Positions 8,170 through 16,844 of a stretch of 64,000 nucleotides of DNA are shown piece by piece; within the stretch, counting starts at the first letter, position 1; every line of letters starts with the position of its first letter. The position numbers and the translations under genes were made by a program. The notes under the pieces were generated by a model, which saw only the letters and a list, made by a program, of their open reading frames with translations, was not told where the DNA came from and did no database searches. Origin of the DNA: BAIKAL-G1 sp943369525 (lineage in GTDB: Bacteria > Cyanobacteriota > Cyanobacteriia > PCC-6307 > Cyanobiaceae); assembly GCA_943369525.1 (NCBI GenBank), contig CALRNL020000001.1, positions 124,001-188,000 on the forward strand. The letters are read 5' to 3'.

Positions 8170-8922
8170 TCAGACAGCCCGCATGAGATCAAGGCCGTGA
8201 AGCCCCTCGTAAAGCAGGTAGACCCCCAGCACCAGGGCCAGGACACCCACGAGCCATTCAGCTTTGTGCTGGAGCCAATTCTCTAGGCGGGCAATCGGTT
8301 CGCGGATGGCGCCCCGGCTCACCAACCAGGCCAGCGGAGGCAGGAGCAAGAGGGAACTGGCCACGAGGGTGAACAGGCCGGTCACTTCGGCATCGGCCTT
8401 GAGACCGGGTTCGTTGAGCAGGAGCAGCCCGGCTTCCTTGAGATAAAAAACCAGATTTTCTGGCGTAAGCAGGGCACTGGTTGCGCCGATCAACACCAGG
8501 GTCACGGTATTGAAATCGGGCAGCTGGTTCATCAGCCGCAGGGCCATGCCCTCCTCGCCGATGTTGGCCTGGGGGGTGAGTTGGTAGAGGCCCAGTCCCA
8601 TCAAGGCGCCAGCGCCGAGCAGGTCAACCAGCACCTGCTCCCGTTCGCCATGGTTGAGACTGATCGAAAAGGTCTCACCCAGCACGGTGAGCAGCACGAT
8701 TGCCAAGGCGTTGGCGAGCGCCCAACCGCTCACGTAGGCCAGGGCCCGCCGCAAGGGCGCCTTGCCGAGCAGCAACAGGGCCACCACGGCGATGTGCAGG
8801 GGACTGAAGGCAATGCCGATGCCAAACAGCGACGACTTGGTGACCAGGGCGGTGGTGAGAACTCCTGGGCTGGTGAGGGCAGGGACCAGGCTGGCTCTGG
8901 CAACCAGGGCGGAGAAGGACAA
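8170..8922 (-). CDS. GAP/Sap-like LysE-superfamily membrane protein
   Basis: A 250-residue protein with about six membrane segments: FGIGIAFSPLHIAVVALLLL, GWALANALAIVLLTVL, VLVDLLGAGALMGLGLY, TVTLVLIGATSALLTPENLVFYL, FTLVASSLLLLPPLAWLV and VGVLALVLGVYLLYEGL. The SPLH motif and six-helix layout fit the GAP (Sap, sulfolipid-addressing) branch of the LysE exporter superfamily. The substrate is unknown. The gene is convergent with the preceding small gene and divergent from the Coq4-family gene. Confidence 0.7.
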   Translation of the reverse strand: MSFSALVARASLVPALTSPGVLTTALVTKSSLFGIGIAFSPLHIAVVALLLLGKAPLRRALAYVSGWALANALAIVLLTVLGETFSISLNHGEREQVLVDLLGAGALMGLGLYQLTPQANIGEEGMALRLMNQLPDFNTVTLVLIGATSALLTPENLVFYLKEAGLLLLNEPGLKADAEVTGLFTLVASSLLLLPPLAWLVSRGAIREPIARLENWLQHKAEWLVGVLALVLGVYLLYEGLHGLDLMRAV

Positions 8923-9126
8923 ACGGTCAAGCCCAGGCAGATGGCTCGATTGTCAGCGATCCGTAGCCTTAACCGTGGCTGCCCCTAAGGGTGGATGGGA
9001 CCAGGCCCCCAAGGGACCACAGCCAGCCCCTGATCAACCTGGCGCTCCTACCCGGCCATCTCCACCATGGAGTTTTATGGGAAACGGCAAAACCCTTAGA
9101 ATTTATTCTACAAATACCCCGCATCT

Positions 9127-9816
9127 GTGGCCCTTCGTCATCAGCTGATCACAACGTTCAACCAGCTGCTAGCCCTGGTGGGGGTAGCCCGAAGCGGCGG
9201 AGATCTCAAGGCGATTGCCGATCTGGTCGATTCCTTAATCGAGTCCCCCCAGATGGCCGAATGCCTGCGCCGCTGCCGGGAACAGGACGGGGGCCCGGCC
9301 ATGATCGATGGGCGCTATCCGCCCCTCCAGCCAGCCATGGACGTTCTGGGGTCCTTGCCTGGGGGGAGCCTGGGCCGGTCCTACGCCGAGCTAATGCTTA
9401 GCCGCGGCTATGACCCGGAGTTTTTCCGGCCGAGGCCCCTGCTCAGTGATGGCCACTGGCTGACCCAACGGATCGCCACCACCCACGACATCCACCATGT
9501 GGTGAGTGGCTTTGGCACCACAGCGGAGGGGGAAAGCGGCGTGTTAGCGATCACCGCCACCCAGATTGGGTTTCCCGCCTACGTGATGTTGAACAATGCC
9601 GCCCAGGTGAGCCGCTTTCGCCTTAAAACAAAGAGTTATGGCCTGATGGGCCGGGCCATTGCCCATGGCACCACCATCGGCTTCCAAGCCCAGCCCCTCT
9701 GGCTAGCCCGCTGGGAAGAGGGTTGGGATTGGCCAGTGGAAACATGGCGCCAGCTGCTCGGCATTACCAAGCCCGCCACCCACGAACCCTATGGATTGCA
9801 ACCTGGCCCCGCCTGA
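9127..9816 (+). CDS. Coq4-family protein
   Basis: A 229-residue protein containing HDIHHVVSGFGTTAEGE, an exact match to the Coq4 metal-binding signature HDxxHx11E (His120, Asp121, His124, Glu136). Other Coq4-like features are RYPPLQPAMDVLGSLPGGSLGRSYAELM and a C-terminal W..ARWEEGWDWPVETWR region. In eukaryotes and proteobacteria Coq4 acts in ubiquinone synthesis. Cyanobacteria make plastoquinone instead, so the role here is open (quinone- or lipid-related is inference). The start is a GTG at 9127. It is followed at 37 bp by a ParB-like protein gene on the same strand. Confidence 0.85.
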   Translation: MALRHQLITTFNQLLALVGVARSGGDLKAIADLVDSLIESPQMAECLRRCREQDGGPAMIDGRYPPLQPAMDVLGSLPGGSLGRSYAELMLSRGYDPEFFRPRPLLSDGHWLTQRIATTHDIHHVVSGFGTTAEGESGVLAITATQIGFPAYVMLNNAAQVSRFRLKTKSYGLMGRAIAHGTTIGFQAQPLWLARWEEGWDWPVETWRQLLGITKPATHEPYGLQPGPA

Positions 9817-9852
9817 ACAAATGAAAGCCTGCAATCGCCCTAAGGTCAGCTA

Positions 9853-10518
9853 ATGGCCCTGCGACTTCCCCCCTTCCAGCCCCTGCCGCCACCACCGAGC
9901 GACAGCCAGCTCTTGGACGTTGCCCTCTGCGACCTACGTCCCACCCAGATGTGTGTGGGCATGGCCGAGATCCGTAGCCGCCAGATCGATTTCGCCAAGG
10001 ACAGCCCGGAGGAGCGGCGGCGCTACCTGCGCCAGAAACCCACCCCCCTGGTGCGTAGCCAGGCCGGCGATCTTTGGATGGTCGATCGTCACCACCGGCT
10101 GCGGGGGCTCATGGAGGAGGACCCCGCAGCCACCGCCTTTGGCTATGTGGCCCTGGATCTGCCTTTCAGCGATCCCGATCAGGTGTTGGCGGCCCTGCAC
10201 CAGCGGGGCTGGCTCTATCTGTTTGATGGCCGAGGCCTGGGACCCTTGCCACCAAAAGCGTTGCCGGTAAAGCTCACCGATACCCAGGACGATCCTTACC
10301 GCAGCTTGGTGTGGAAAATGAAGCGGGAGCGGGTGATCGCGGCGGCCCCCCTGATCCCATTCCATGAATTCCGATGGGGCGCCTGGCTACGCAGCCGCAC
10401 CTTGCCACCCTTCAGCTCCGAACGCCTGGAGCCAGCCCTGCCGTCGGCCCGGGCCCTGGCCCGATCCAGCGGTGCCTCCCACCTGGCCGGCTGGCAGGGC
10501 CCAGCTCGGAGCCACTGA
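9853..10518 (+). CDS. ParB-like (ParB/Srx-fold) domain protein, stand-alone
   Basis: A 221-residue protein. The core DLRPTQMCVGMAEIRSRQ, LVRSQAGDLWMVDRHHRLRGLME and YVALDLPFSDPDQVLAALHQRGW matches the putative ParB-like nuclease family (PF08857 type). The DRHHR motif corresponds to the ParB-box region that binds nucleotide in the ParB/Srx fold. It lacks the helix-turn-helix and dimer domains of chromosome-partitioning ParB, so it should not be read as a partition protein. Residues 150-185 (RSLVWKMKRER, FHEFRWGAWLRSR) look conserved too. Function unknown. Confidence 0.8.
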   Translation: MALRLPPFQPLPPPPSDSQLLDVALCDLRPTQMCVGMAEIRSRQIDFAKDSPEERRRYLRQKPTPLVRSQAGDLWMVDRHHRLRGLMEEDPAATAFGYVALDLPFSDPDQVLAALHQRGWLYLFDGRGLGPLPPKALPVKLTDTQDDPYRSLVWKMKRERVIAAAPLIPFHEFRWGAWLRSRTLPPFSSERLEPALPSARALARSSGASHLAGWQGPARSH

Positions 10519-10542
10519 GGTACCTCCCCTGATCCCTTGCCC
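10515..10542 (+). repeat. Degenerate 14-bp repeat beginning at a stop codon
   Basis: CTGAGGTACCTCCC is followed by CTGATCCCTTGCCC. The TGA of the first copy is the stop codon of the ParB-like gene. Less regular related units (CTAGGCC..., CTGGGCC...) follow to about 10586. This is the weakest of the 14-bp arrays noted in the window. Confidence 0.4.
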
Positions 10543-10687
10543 CTAGGCCAGCCTCACCCCTGGGCCAGGCCCCTGGGACTTTTGCCAAACCCGGGGGACG
10601 CATTCCAGCCTGATTACTCAAGCTTGGTAGCGTGTCAATCCCGATCGAGCAGGCCTACCTACGGTTCAGGCAGCCGCAAGGATTGGG

Positions 10688-11209
10688 ATGTTTCGCCATC
10701 TACTGGTTCCCACCGATGGCTCCGACCTGGCCGAGGCCACGGTGGCCCGGGCAGTGCAGATTGCCCAAGAAACCGGAGCCCAGATCACCTTTTTCCATGC
10801 CCAGGACAGTCCCTACGCCCATCCCGAGGTCAGCCTGTTCGGCGAGGGCATGGTGCTCGATCCAGCAATCAGTGCCCGGTTCGCCCAAGTCCTCGCCGGG
10901 CAAGCCGAGCAGGTGCTGGGCCAGGCCCGCCGCCAGGCCGAGGCGGCCGGCGTGCCCTGCGAAAGCCACACCACGATCAACCCCACCATCTACGAGGCGA
11001 TCTTGGCGGCGGCCAGCGAGCGGGGCTGTGATCTGATTGTGATGGCCTCCCACGGCCGGCGTGGCCAGGCGGCCCTGCTGCTCGGCAGTGAAACGCAACG
11101 GGTCCTCACCCATGCGTCGATTCCGGTGCTGGTGGTTCCGGCCCGGGCCCCGAACGCCCCATCGGGGGCCGAAACCGACGCAACCCCCGGGAGCACCGCC
11201 GGGCCCTGA
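10688..11209 (+). CDS. Universal stress protein, UspA family
   Basis: A 173-residue single-domain USP. It starts MFRHLLVPTDGSDLAEATVARAVQIA, the usual first strand with an Asp for nucleotide binding. It ends with CDLIVMASHGRRG and LLLGSETQRVLTHASIPVLVV, which match the ATP-binding loop (G)-x2-G-x9-G-S, although the first Gly is Ala here. An Asn/Ser/Thr-rich C-terminal extension of about 20 residues follows. The likely role is a nucleotide-binding stress-response protein. It is followed by the pyrFE fusion on the same strand. Confidence 0.92.
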   Translation: MFRHLLVPTDGSDLAEATVARAVQIAQETGAQITFFHAQDSPYAHPEVSLFGEGMVLDPAISARFAQVLAGQAEQVLGQARRQAEAAGVPCESHTTINPTIYEAILAAASERGCDLIVMASHGRRGQAALLLGSETQRVLTHASIPVLVVPARAPNAPSGAETDATPGSTAGP

Positions 11210-11287
11210 TCGCGATGGTCAGCGGGACCGGGAGTGGGGGTGGGCCCCGGCGAGAGGGGGTCCCGGGGATGGGGCCTAGCCAGGGCC

Positions 11288-12817
11288 ATGCCAGCCTGGA
11301 CCCCTGCCCTGGCCACCGGTGCCTGGTCCAGCAAAGGCGTGACCTTCTTTCTCAAGCTCACCGAAGCGATCGCCAGCCGCCAATCGCTGCTGATCACGGG
11401 GCTAGACCCCAATCCGGAGATGCTGCAGAGCTGGAACCGCCATCGCGGCGCTGGCGCCGGTTCGTTTCTGTCCCAATCGCGCCGCTGGATCAAGGCGGTG
11501 ATCGAAGAGACCTCCGACCACGTCTGTGCCTTCAAGCCAAGCCTGGGGTTCTATCAGGCCCTAGGGGCCGTGGGTCTCGACCTGCTGCGGGAAGTGCGGG
11601 AACTGGTACCGGCGGAGATTCCCCTCATCCTGGATGCCAAACACGCCGACCTCAACTCGGCCTCGGCCCTGGCCCATTACGTCTTCGATGATCTCAATGT
11701 CGATGCGGTGTCGCTCTCACCCCTGGCGGGCCACGACCTGGCGGCCCCGTTTCTGTTGCACACCGACCGGGCGGTCGTCATCAGCTGCCACAGCTCCAGC
11801 CCGGCCTCCCGCATCCTCCAGCACCACCCCAACGAGGCCAATCCCCTTTACCTGCGGATCGTGGCCGAAAGTCGCCTCTGGGCTACGCCGGAGCAGCTGC
11901 TGCTGGAGGTGGGCACCAGTGACCCCGAAGTCCTGGCCCGGGTCCGCAATCTGGCGCCCGACCATGTGTTGATTCTGCGCAGCCTCTGGGGCGAGGAGGA
12001 ACGGCTGGAAAGCCTGCTGCAAGCGGGCCTGGGCAACGCCGCCGATGGCCTGCTGCTGCCCGTACCCCAAAACATGCTGATGGAGGATCGGCTCGGCGAG
12101 CAGGTGGCGAAGCTCAAGGGTCAGATCGCCAGCCTGCGTGATCGGGTGATCGACGCCCGCCAGCCCGCCGCAGACCGTTGTGATCTTTGGTTACCGCAGG
12201 CAAGGACCGAACAGCTCGACAGCTTGGTGGTGGATCTGTTTGATATCGGCTGCCTCCTATTCGGCGAGTATGTGCAGGCCTCCGGTGCCCTGTTCAATTA
12301 CTACATCGACCTGCGACGCATCATCTCCAACCCCAATATCTTCCACCGGGTTCTACACGCCTACAGCAGCCTATTGGGGGATCTCCATTTCGATCGCATC
12401 GCCGGCATTCCCTACGGCTCCCTGCCCACGGCCACGGGGCTGTCGCTGCTGTTGCACAAGCCCCTGATTTACCCCCGCAAGGAGGTGAAGGCCCATGGGG
12501 CCCGGCGCCTGATTGAGGGCGATTTCCAGGAGGGCGAAACGGCCCTGGTGGTGGACGACATCCTGATCACCGGCGGCAGCGTGCTGGAAGGAATTGCCAA
12601 ATTAGAACGTTCGGGCCTGCGCGTGGATGATGTGGTGGTGTTCATCGACCATGGCGGTGCTGCGGCCCAGCGTCTAGCCGATGCGGGCTACCGCAGCCGG
12701 GCGGTGTTATCGATCGAGCAGATCACGGCCGTGTTGCGCGAAGCGGGTCGGTTGAGCACGGAGCAAGCGGCTGTCCTTGGCTACCACAGCCAATCCGAAA
12801 CAAGCCCAGACCCTTAG
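11288..12817 (+). CDS. pyrFE: Bifunctional OMP decarboxylase - orotate phosphoribosyltransferase (UMP synthase, inverted order)
   Basis: About 509 residues. The N-terminal half is an OMP decarboxylase TIM barrel: LLITGLDPNPEML, IPLILDAKHADLNS with the catalytic Lys/Asp pair, and AVVISCHSSSP. The C-terminal half is orotate phosphoribosyltransferase: FDRIAGIPYGSLPTATGLS, the catalytic-loop region LIYPRKEVKAHG and the PRPP-binding motif ALVVDDILITGGS. Together they make UMP from orotate. The OMPDC-OPRT order is the reverse of animal UMP synthase and is known from cyanobacteria and kinetoplastids. Start ATG 11288 is preferred over 11234 because residues before it are Gly/Arg-rich and unlike the family. 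pyrC lies about 1.5 kb downstream on the other strand. Confidence 0.92.
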   Translation: MPAWTPALATGAWSSKGVTFFLKLTEAIASRQSLLITGLDPNPEMLQSWNRHRGAGAGSFLSQSRRWIKAVIEETSDHVCAFKPSLGFYQALGAVGLDLLREVRELVPAEIPLILDAKHADLNSASALAHYVFDDLNVDAVSLSPLAGHDLAAPFLLHTDRAVVISCHSSSPASRILQHHPNEANPLYLRIVAESRLWATPEQLLLEVGTSDPEVLARVRNLAPDHVLILRSLWGEEERLESLLQAGLGNAADGLLLPVPQNMLMEDRLGEQVAKLKGQIASLRDRVIDARQPAADRCDLWLPQARTEQLDSLVVDLFDIGCLLFGEYVQASGALFNYYIDLRRIISNPNIFHRVLHAYSSLLGDLHFDRIAGIPYGSLPTATGLSLLLHKPLIYPRKEVKAHGARRLIEGDFQEGETALVVDDILITGGSVLEGIAKLERSGLRVDDVVVFIDHGGAAAQRLADAGYRSRAVLSIEQITAVLREAGRLSTEQAAVLGYHSQSETSPDP

Positions 12818-12855
12818 TCAGTGCTATATTCTTTTTATGAACCGATGGTAAACAG

Positions 12856-14244
12856 ATGGTTGGCGTCGTTGCGCTCGTCAATCCAGATTCCGCGCAGCCT
12901 GGCCTCGACCACGGGTCGATACCCCTTGAAACGGTACCAATTCAGATCCAGCTGCTGTTCATTGGCATCCTATTTCTAGGCACCCTGGCGATCAGTCGCT
13001 TTTCAATCCGCATTGGCATACCGGGGATTCTCGGGGTACTATTGCTGGGCTTATTTGTCAACGTAAACTATATACACCTAGACCACTATCTAGCCGAAAA
13101 TCTGCATATATTTAGCCTGGCACTGTTGTTGTTTTACGCAGGTCTCAAAACAGACGTCAAGGCCATACGGGGCTTTCTCGAATATGGTTTGATCCTGGCC
13201 ATTGGCGGGGTAGTAATTTCTTCTGCGGCCCTGGGGCTGCTGTTGTCCTGGTTCTCGTCCTTTGATGGAGCCCAAGTGGTGCCTAGCGTGGCCAATTCCA
13301 TGCCCTTAACGGCGGCGCTCTTGATCGCCGCCTGCCTGGGTTCCACCGACGCAGGCGCCACCCTCAACCTGCTGTCCGAGCTGCGCCAACAGGTTCCAAA
13401 ACGTCTCCGCGATCTTCTCGAATTTGAATCGGCCCTCAGCGATCCGGTGGCCCTGTTGGTTTATGGACTGATGCTGGGTGTATTTGTAACCAATGGCCTA
13501 TGGTTTACAGCCGGCCAGCACGGCCTACAACTGACGGTGCTAGACGGCCTGCGCAACTTCCTGCAGCGGATCGGATCCGGCCTGATTCTGGGCGCCGCCT
13601 TTGGCTATTTGGCCAAATTCGTGATCGACTTTTTGGTGCATGAAAAGGCCCAACTCCTGGTCGTCGCCATGTCGATCGCCTTCATCGATTATGGCTGCAC
13701 GGATGCGCTCGGGGGCTCGGGCTTTGTAGCCGTTTATGTCACCGGTGTGCTGATGAACACCATGCGATACCGCAATGAAGAATTAAACGACGAATCGATT
13801 GAGGAGGTGTTGCTGCCCTTCAACACCATGACCGAAATCACCATCTTTCTAACCTTTGGCCTGCTGGTTGACCCCAATGATCTAGTGCCGTCCTTGCCGT
13901 TGGGTCTGGTGTGCGCCGCCATATTGATGCTAGTGGCTCGACCCTTGAGCGTTCTAGTGGTCCAACCCTTCTCACCCTTCTCCTGGAAAGAGGCCCTGCT
14001 GATCTCCTGGTGTGGCTTGCGCGGGGCCATCCCCTTGACCCTCTCCTACAACGTGGTGACCGCAATCCCCCGCATCCGCGGCATTGACCCGGCCAGCGCC
14101 ATGGTCCTTGCCCAGAACGCCAAGAGCATCATTTTTGTGGTGGTGGTTGCCAATCTGCTGGTCCAGGGATTTACCTTGCCCTGGCTGGCCAGGTCCTTGA
14201 AGTTAGGACCCTCCGAGCAACTCCCAGCCAGCCCGCATGCCTAA
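12856..14244 (+). CDS. CPA1-family Na+(K+)/H+ antiporter (NhaP type)
   Basis: A 462-residue inner-membrane antiporter with about 12 helices. Typical CPA1 features are IGIPGILGVLLLGLFV, LLLFYAGLKTDVKAI, ACLGSTDAGATLNLL (the ion-binding S/T-D-A region), LEFESALSDPVALLVYGL and CGLRGAIPLTLSYNV near the C-terminus. There is no large C-terminal TrkA or cyclic-nucleotide domain. It probably exports Na+ or K+ in exchange for H+. The coding sequence is visibly less GC-rich than its neighbours (for example 13000-13130), which may indicate a different history or weaker codon selection. Confidence 0.9.
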   Translation: MVGVVALVNPDSAQPGLDHGSIPLETVPIQIQLLFIGILFLGTLAISRFSIRIGIPGILGVLLLGLFVNVNYIHLDHYLAENLHIFSLALLLFYAGLKTDVKAIRGFLEYGLILAIGGVVISSAALGLLLSWFSSFDGAQVVPSVANSMPLTAALLIAACLGSTDAGATLNLLSELRQQVPKRLRDLLEFESALSDPVALLVYGLMLGVFVTNGLWFTAGQHGLQLTVLDGLRNFLQRIGSGLILGAAFGYLAKFVIDFLVHEKAQLLVVAMSIAFIDYGCTDALGGSGFVAVYVTGVLMNTMRYRNEELNDESIEEVLLPFNTMTEITIFLTFGLLVDPNDLVPSLPLGLVCAAILMLVARPLSVLVVQPFSPFSWKEALLISWCGLRGAIPLTLSYNVVTAIPRIRGIDPASAMVLAQNAKSIIFVVVVANLLVQGFTLPWLARSLKLGPSEQLPASPHA

Positions 14245-14250
14245 TCCCTT

Positions 14251-14329
14251 CTGACCAAGGGACTGGATTGCCAAACCGGTCCGCCACTTCGGGGTCAGCC
14301 CAGTTGTTAGGACCAGGTTCCTTGGTCAG
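14251..14329. repeat. Inverted repeat between convergent antiporter and pyrC genes
   Basis: CTGACCAAGGGA at 14251-14262 is complementary, except for one base, to TTCCTTGGTCAG at 14318-14329. The second arm overlaps the pyrC stop codon. Placed between two convergent genes, the pair could form a long-range hairpin that ends transcription from both sides. There is no T-run, so a terminator role is only suggested. Confidence 0.45.
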
Positions 14330-15471
14330 ACCAGGCGCCAGGGCAAGGCCTCGCCCGCATGGAAGGGCACCAGGGCTAGGGGAGAACCGGCGTCGCTGCC
14401 CAGCTGCAAGGTCAGGGGCACCGCCTCGGCTTGCTCGCCATCGGGATCCTGGCGCTCCAGGGTGATGGGGGAGCTGTTGGGTTCCAGGCCGTAGAAGCGC
14501 GGACCATGCTCACTGGCGAAGGCTTCGAGCTTGTCCAGGGCCCCCTCCTGCTCGAACACGGTCGCATAACTTTCGATCGCGTAGGGGGCGTTGTAGATGC
14601 CGGCGCAACCGCAGGAGGCTTCCTTGGCCTGGCGCCGGTGGGGCGCCGAATCGGTACCAAGGAAAAAACTGGGGTCGCCCGAGGTGGCCGCCCGGCGCAG
14701 GGCGAGGCGATGGCGCTCCCGCTTAACGATCGGCAGGCAAAAGAAATCGGGCCGCAGGCCGCCGGCAAACAGGGAATTGCGGTTGATGTGCAGGTGGTGG
14801 GGCGTGATCGTGGCCGCCAGCTGGGGACCGGCTTCGGCCACAAACGCCGCCGCCTCGGCGGTGGTGATGTGCTCAAGCACCACCTTCAACCCGGGGTAGC
14901 GGGCCAACAGGGGGCCCAAATGGCGCTCCAGAAACACCGCCTCGCGATCAAAAATATCGATCGCCGGATCGGTGACTTCGCCATGGACCAGCAAGGGCAT
15001 GCCGATCCGCTCCATCGTTTCCAGCACCGGTCCAATCGCGGCCAGGTCGCGCACCCCCGCCGCCGAGTTAGTGGTGGCTCCGGCGGGATAGAGCTTGGCG
15101 GCGGTCAAAATCCCTTCGGCCTGGCCCCGCACCAGCTCCTCGGGATCGAGGGTCTCGGTGAGGTAGGCCGTCATCAAGGGTTGGAAGCCCTGGTCAGTTT
15201 CGGGCCCTAGGGCCGCCAGGATCCGCTGCCGGTAGGCCGCCGCTGCCGCCGCGGTGGTTACCGGGGGGGTGAGGTTGGGCATCACGATCGCCCGGGCAAA
15301 CTGGCGGGCCGTGGCAGCCACCACCGCCTGGAGCATGGCGCCATCCCGCAGGTGCACATGCCAATCGTCGGGTCGCCGTAACTGCAACCGCTGGCCCGGA
15401 CTGGCGCTGCTGCCCGGGCCGAAGGCCGTGGAATTGGCCCTGGTTGGCTGGGCCGGATCTGGATGGGCCAT
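14326..15471 (-). CDS. pyrC: Dihydroorotase, class II (PyrC)
   Basis: A 381-residue amidohydrolase that cyclises carbamoyl aspartate in pyrimidine synthesis. It shows the zinc-binding HVHLRDG (His38, His40), the carboxylated-lysine region GILTAAKLYPAGATTNS, LLVHGEVTD, KVVLEHITT, the loop TITPHHLHINRN and FLGTDSAPHRR. The length and motifs fit the E. coli-type homodimeric enzyme, with an N-terminal extension of about 25 residues. It is convergent with the CPA1 antiporter gene, with only about 80 bp between them. The pyrFE fusion for the last two steps of the pathway is nearby. Confidence 0.94.
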   Translation of the reverse strand: MAHPDPAQPTRANSTAFGPGSSASPGQRLQLRRPDDWHVHLRDGAMLQAVVAATARQFARAIVMPNLTPPVTTAAAAAAYRQRILAALGPETDQGFQPLMTAYLTETLDPEELVRGQAEGILTAAKLYPAGATTNSAAGVRDLAAIGPVLETMERIGMPLLVHGEVTDPAIDIFDREAVFLERHLGPLLARYPGLKVVLEHITTAEAAAFVAEAGPQLAATITPHHLHINRNSLFAGGLRPDFFCLPIVKRERHRLALRRAATSGDPSFFLGTDSAPHRRQAKEASCGCAGIYNAPYAIESYATVFEQEGALDKLEAFASEHGPRFYGLEPNSSPITLERQDPDGEQAEAVPLTLQLGSDAGSPLALVPFHAGEALPWRLV

Positions 15472-15498
15472 CGTGCGGCAATCCCGCTCGAACCTGCC

Positions 15499-15669
15499 AT
15501 GACCCTAGAAGCGGCGGCAGGCGGGGCCGTGGCGATTCGGGTCCAGCCCCGCAGCAGCAACGATGGCGTTTACGGAGAACGCCAGGGACGATCCTGATCC
15601 GGTTAAGGGCGCGCCCCCGTCGATGGGGAAGCGAATGGGGCCCTGAGCAGGTGCGTCACGGCCTGCTGA
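15499..15669 (+). pseudogene. DUF167 family gene relic (frameshifted)
   Basis: From ATG 15499 the frame reads AVAIRVQPRSSNDGVYGERQG, the start of a DUF167 domain, then hits TGA at 15595-15597. The next frame from 15591 gives ILIRLRA, and from 15619 the first frame resumes with VDGEANGAL, the next conserved block. It stops at 15667-15669. The order of blocks is right for DUF167 but they need two compensating shifts, and the last third of the domain is gone. The most likely reading is a decayed gene; sequencing error in the short shifted stretch is the alternative. Confidence 0.65.
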
Positions 15670-15770
15670 GCTGAAGGGCAGTTACCCACTGCCAGCAAGC
15701 GGTTGGTGGCCATTGCCACGGGCCTGGCGGGCCGATTGCTGGCAAAGTGCGGCCAACCTCGATCGGGTCC

Positions 15771-16844
15771 ATGCCCTTCCTTCGCAAGCTGCTTCCCAAA
15801 CTCTCGCTGGCCAGCACGCTGGGTCTTGCCCTGTTTTTGGCCAGCTGCGCCTCCGAGAGTGGTGGCCTGCAAAGCCAAAAGATCGACCTGATCAAAAGCC
15901 GCGGCAAGTTGATCTGCGGCGTTGATGGCAAGCTGCCCGGCTTTAGTTTCCTTGGCTCCGATGGCGCCTACAGCGGCCTGGACGTGGATGTCTGCAAGGC
16001 CGTGGCCGCCAGCCTGCTGGGCGATCCCGGCAAAGTCGACTACCGCGACCTCAACTCCAGTGAGCGCTTTGCCGCCCTGGCCAGCGGTGAGGTGGACCTG
16101 CTCTCGCGCAACACCACCGAAACCCTGACCCGCGATGCCGCCGGCGGCAACGGCCTCAGCTTTGCGCCCACCACCTTTTATGACGGCCAGGGCGTCATGG
16201 TGGCCGCCGGCAGTGGCGTCAAGAGCCTCAAGGACCTGGCCGGCAAGCCGATCTGCGTTGAGAGCGGCACCACCACCGAGCTCAACCTGGCCGACCGCAT
16301 GCGCGAGATCAAGGCCACCTACACGCCGCTCAAATTCCAGACCGGCGACCAGACCTACGCCGCCTACCTGCAGGGTCGTTGCCTGGCCGTGACCAGCGAC
16401 CGCTCCCAGCTGGCCGCCAAACGCACCAGCTTCCCCGACCCCACCGGCCACCTGCTGCTGGGCGAGGTGCTGAGCAAGGAGCCCCTTACCCCCGCCACCA
16501 CCAACGCCGATCCGGTCTGGTCCGATGCGGTGCGCTGGAGCGTTTATGCCCTGATGCAGGCCGAGGAACTGGGGATCACCAAGGCGAATGTGGCCGCCAA
16601 GCTGGCCCAGGCCAAGGCCAACCCGAACCAGGCCGACCTGCGCCGGTTCCTCGGCGTCGAAGGCGACTTCGGCAAGAGCCTGGGTCTGCCGGCTGACTTT
16701 GTCGTGAAGGCAATTGCCGCGGTGGGCAACTACGGCGAAATTTTTGATCGCAATGTGGGACCCGGCTCCAAACTGAAGTTGGATCGGGGCCTTAACCGCC
16801 AGTGGAACCAGGGAGGCCTGATCTATTCGCCTCCCTTCCGCTGA
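15771..16844 (+). CDS. aapJ: Polar amino-acid ABC transporter, substrate-binding lipoprotein (AapJ/NatF type)
   Basis: About 357 residues from ATG 15771 (an in-frame start at 15747 is less likely). A signal peptide ends in the lipobox LASC with the lipidated Cys at residue 26. The mature part shows the type-3 solute-binding pattern RGKLICGVDGKLPGFSFLGSDGAYSGLDVDVCKAVA, RFAALASGEVDLLSRNTTETLTRD and GKPICVESGTTTELNLADRM. The protein binds amino acids in the periplasm and delivers them to the permease pair encoded next. It matches the AapJ/BztA group and cyanobacterial NatF. Its stop overlaps the start of the first permease gene (TGATG). Confidence 0.92.
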   Translation: MPFLRKLLPKLSLASTLGLALFLASCASESGGLQSQKIDLIKSRGKLICGVDGKLPGFSFLGSDGAYSGLDVDVCKAVAASLLGDPGKVDYRDLNSSERFAALASGEVDLLSRNTTETLTRDAAGGNGLSFAPTTFYDGQGVMVAAGSGVKSLKDLAGKPICVESGTTTELNLADRMREIKATYTPLKFQTGDQTYAAYLQGRCLAVTSDRSQLAAKRTSFPDPTGHLLLGEVLSKEPLTPATTNADPVWSDAVRWSVYALMQAEELGITKANVAAKLAQAKANPNQADLRRFLGVEGDFGKSLGLPADFVVKAIAAVGNYGEIFDRNVGPGSKLKLDRGLNRQWNQGGLIYSPPFR

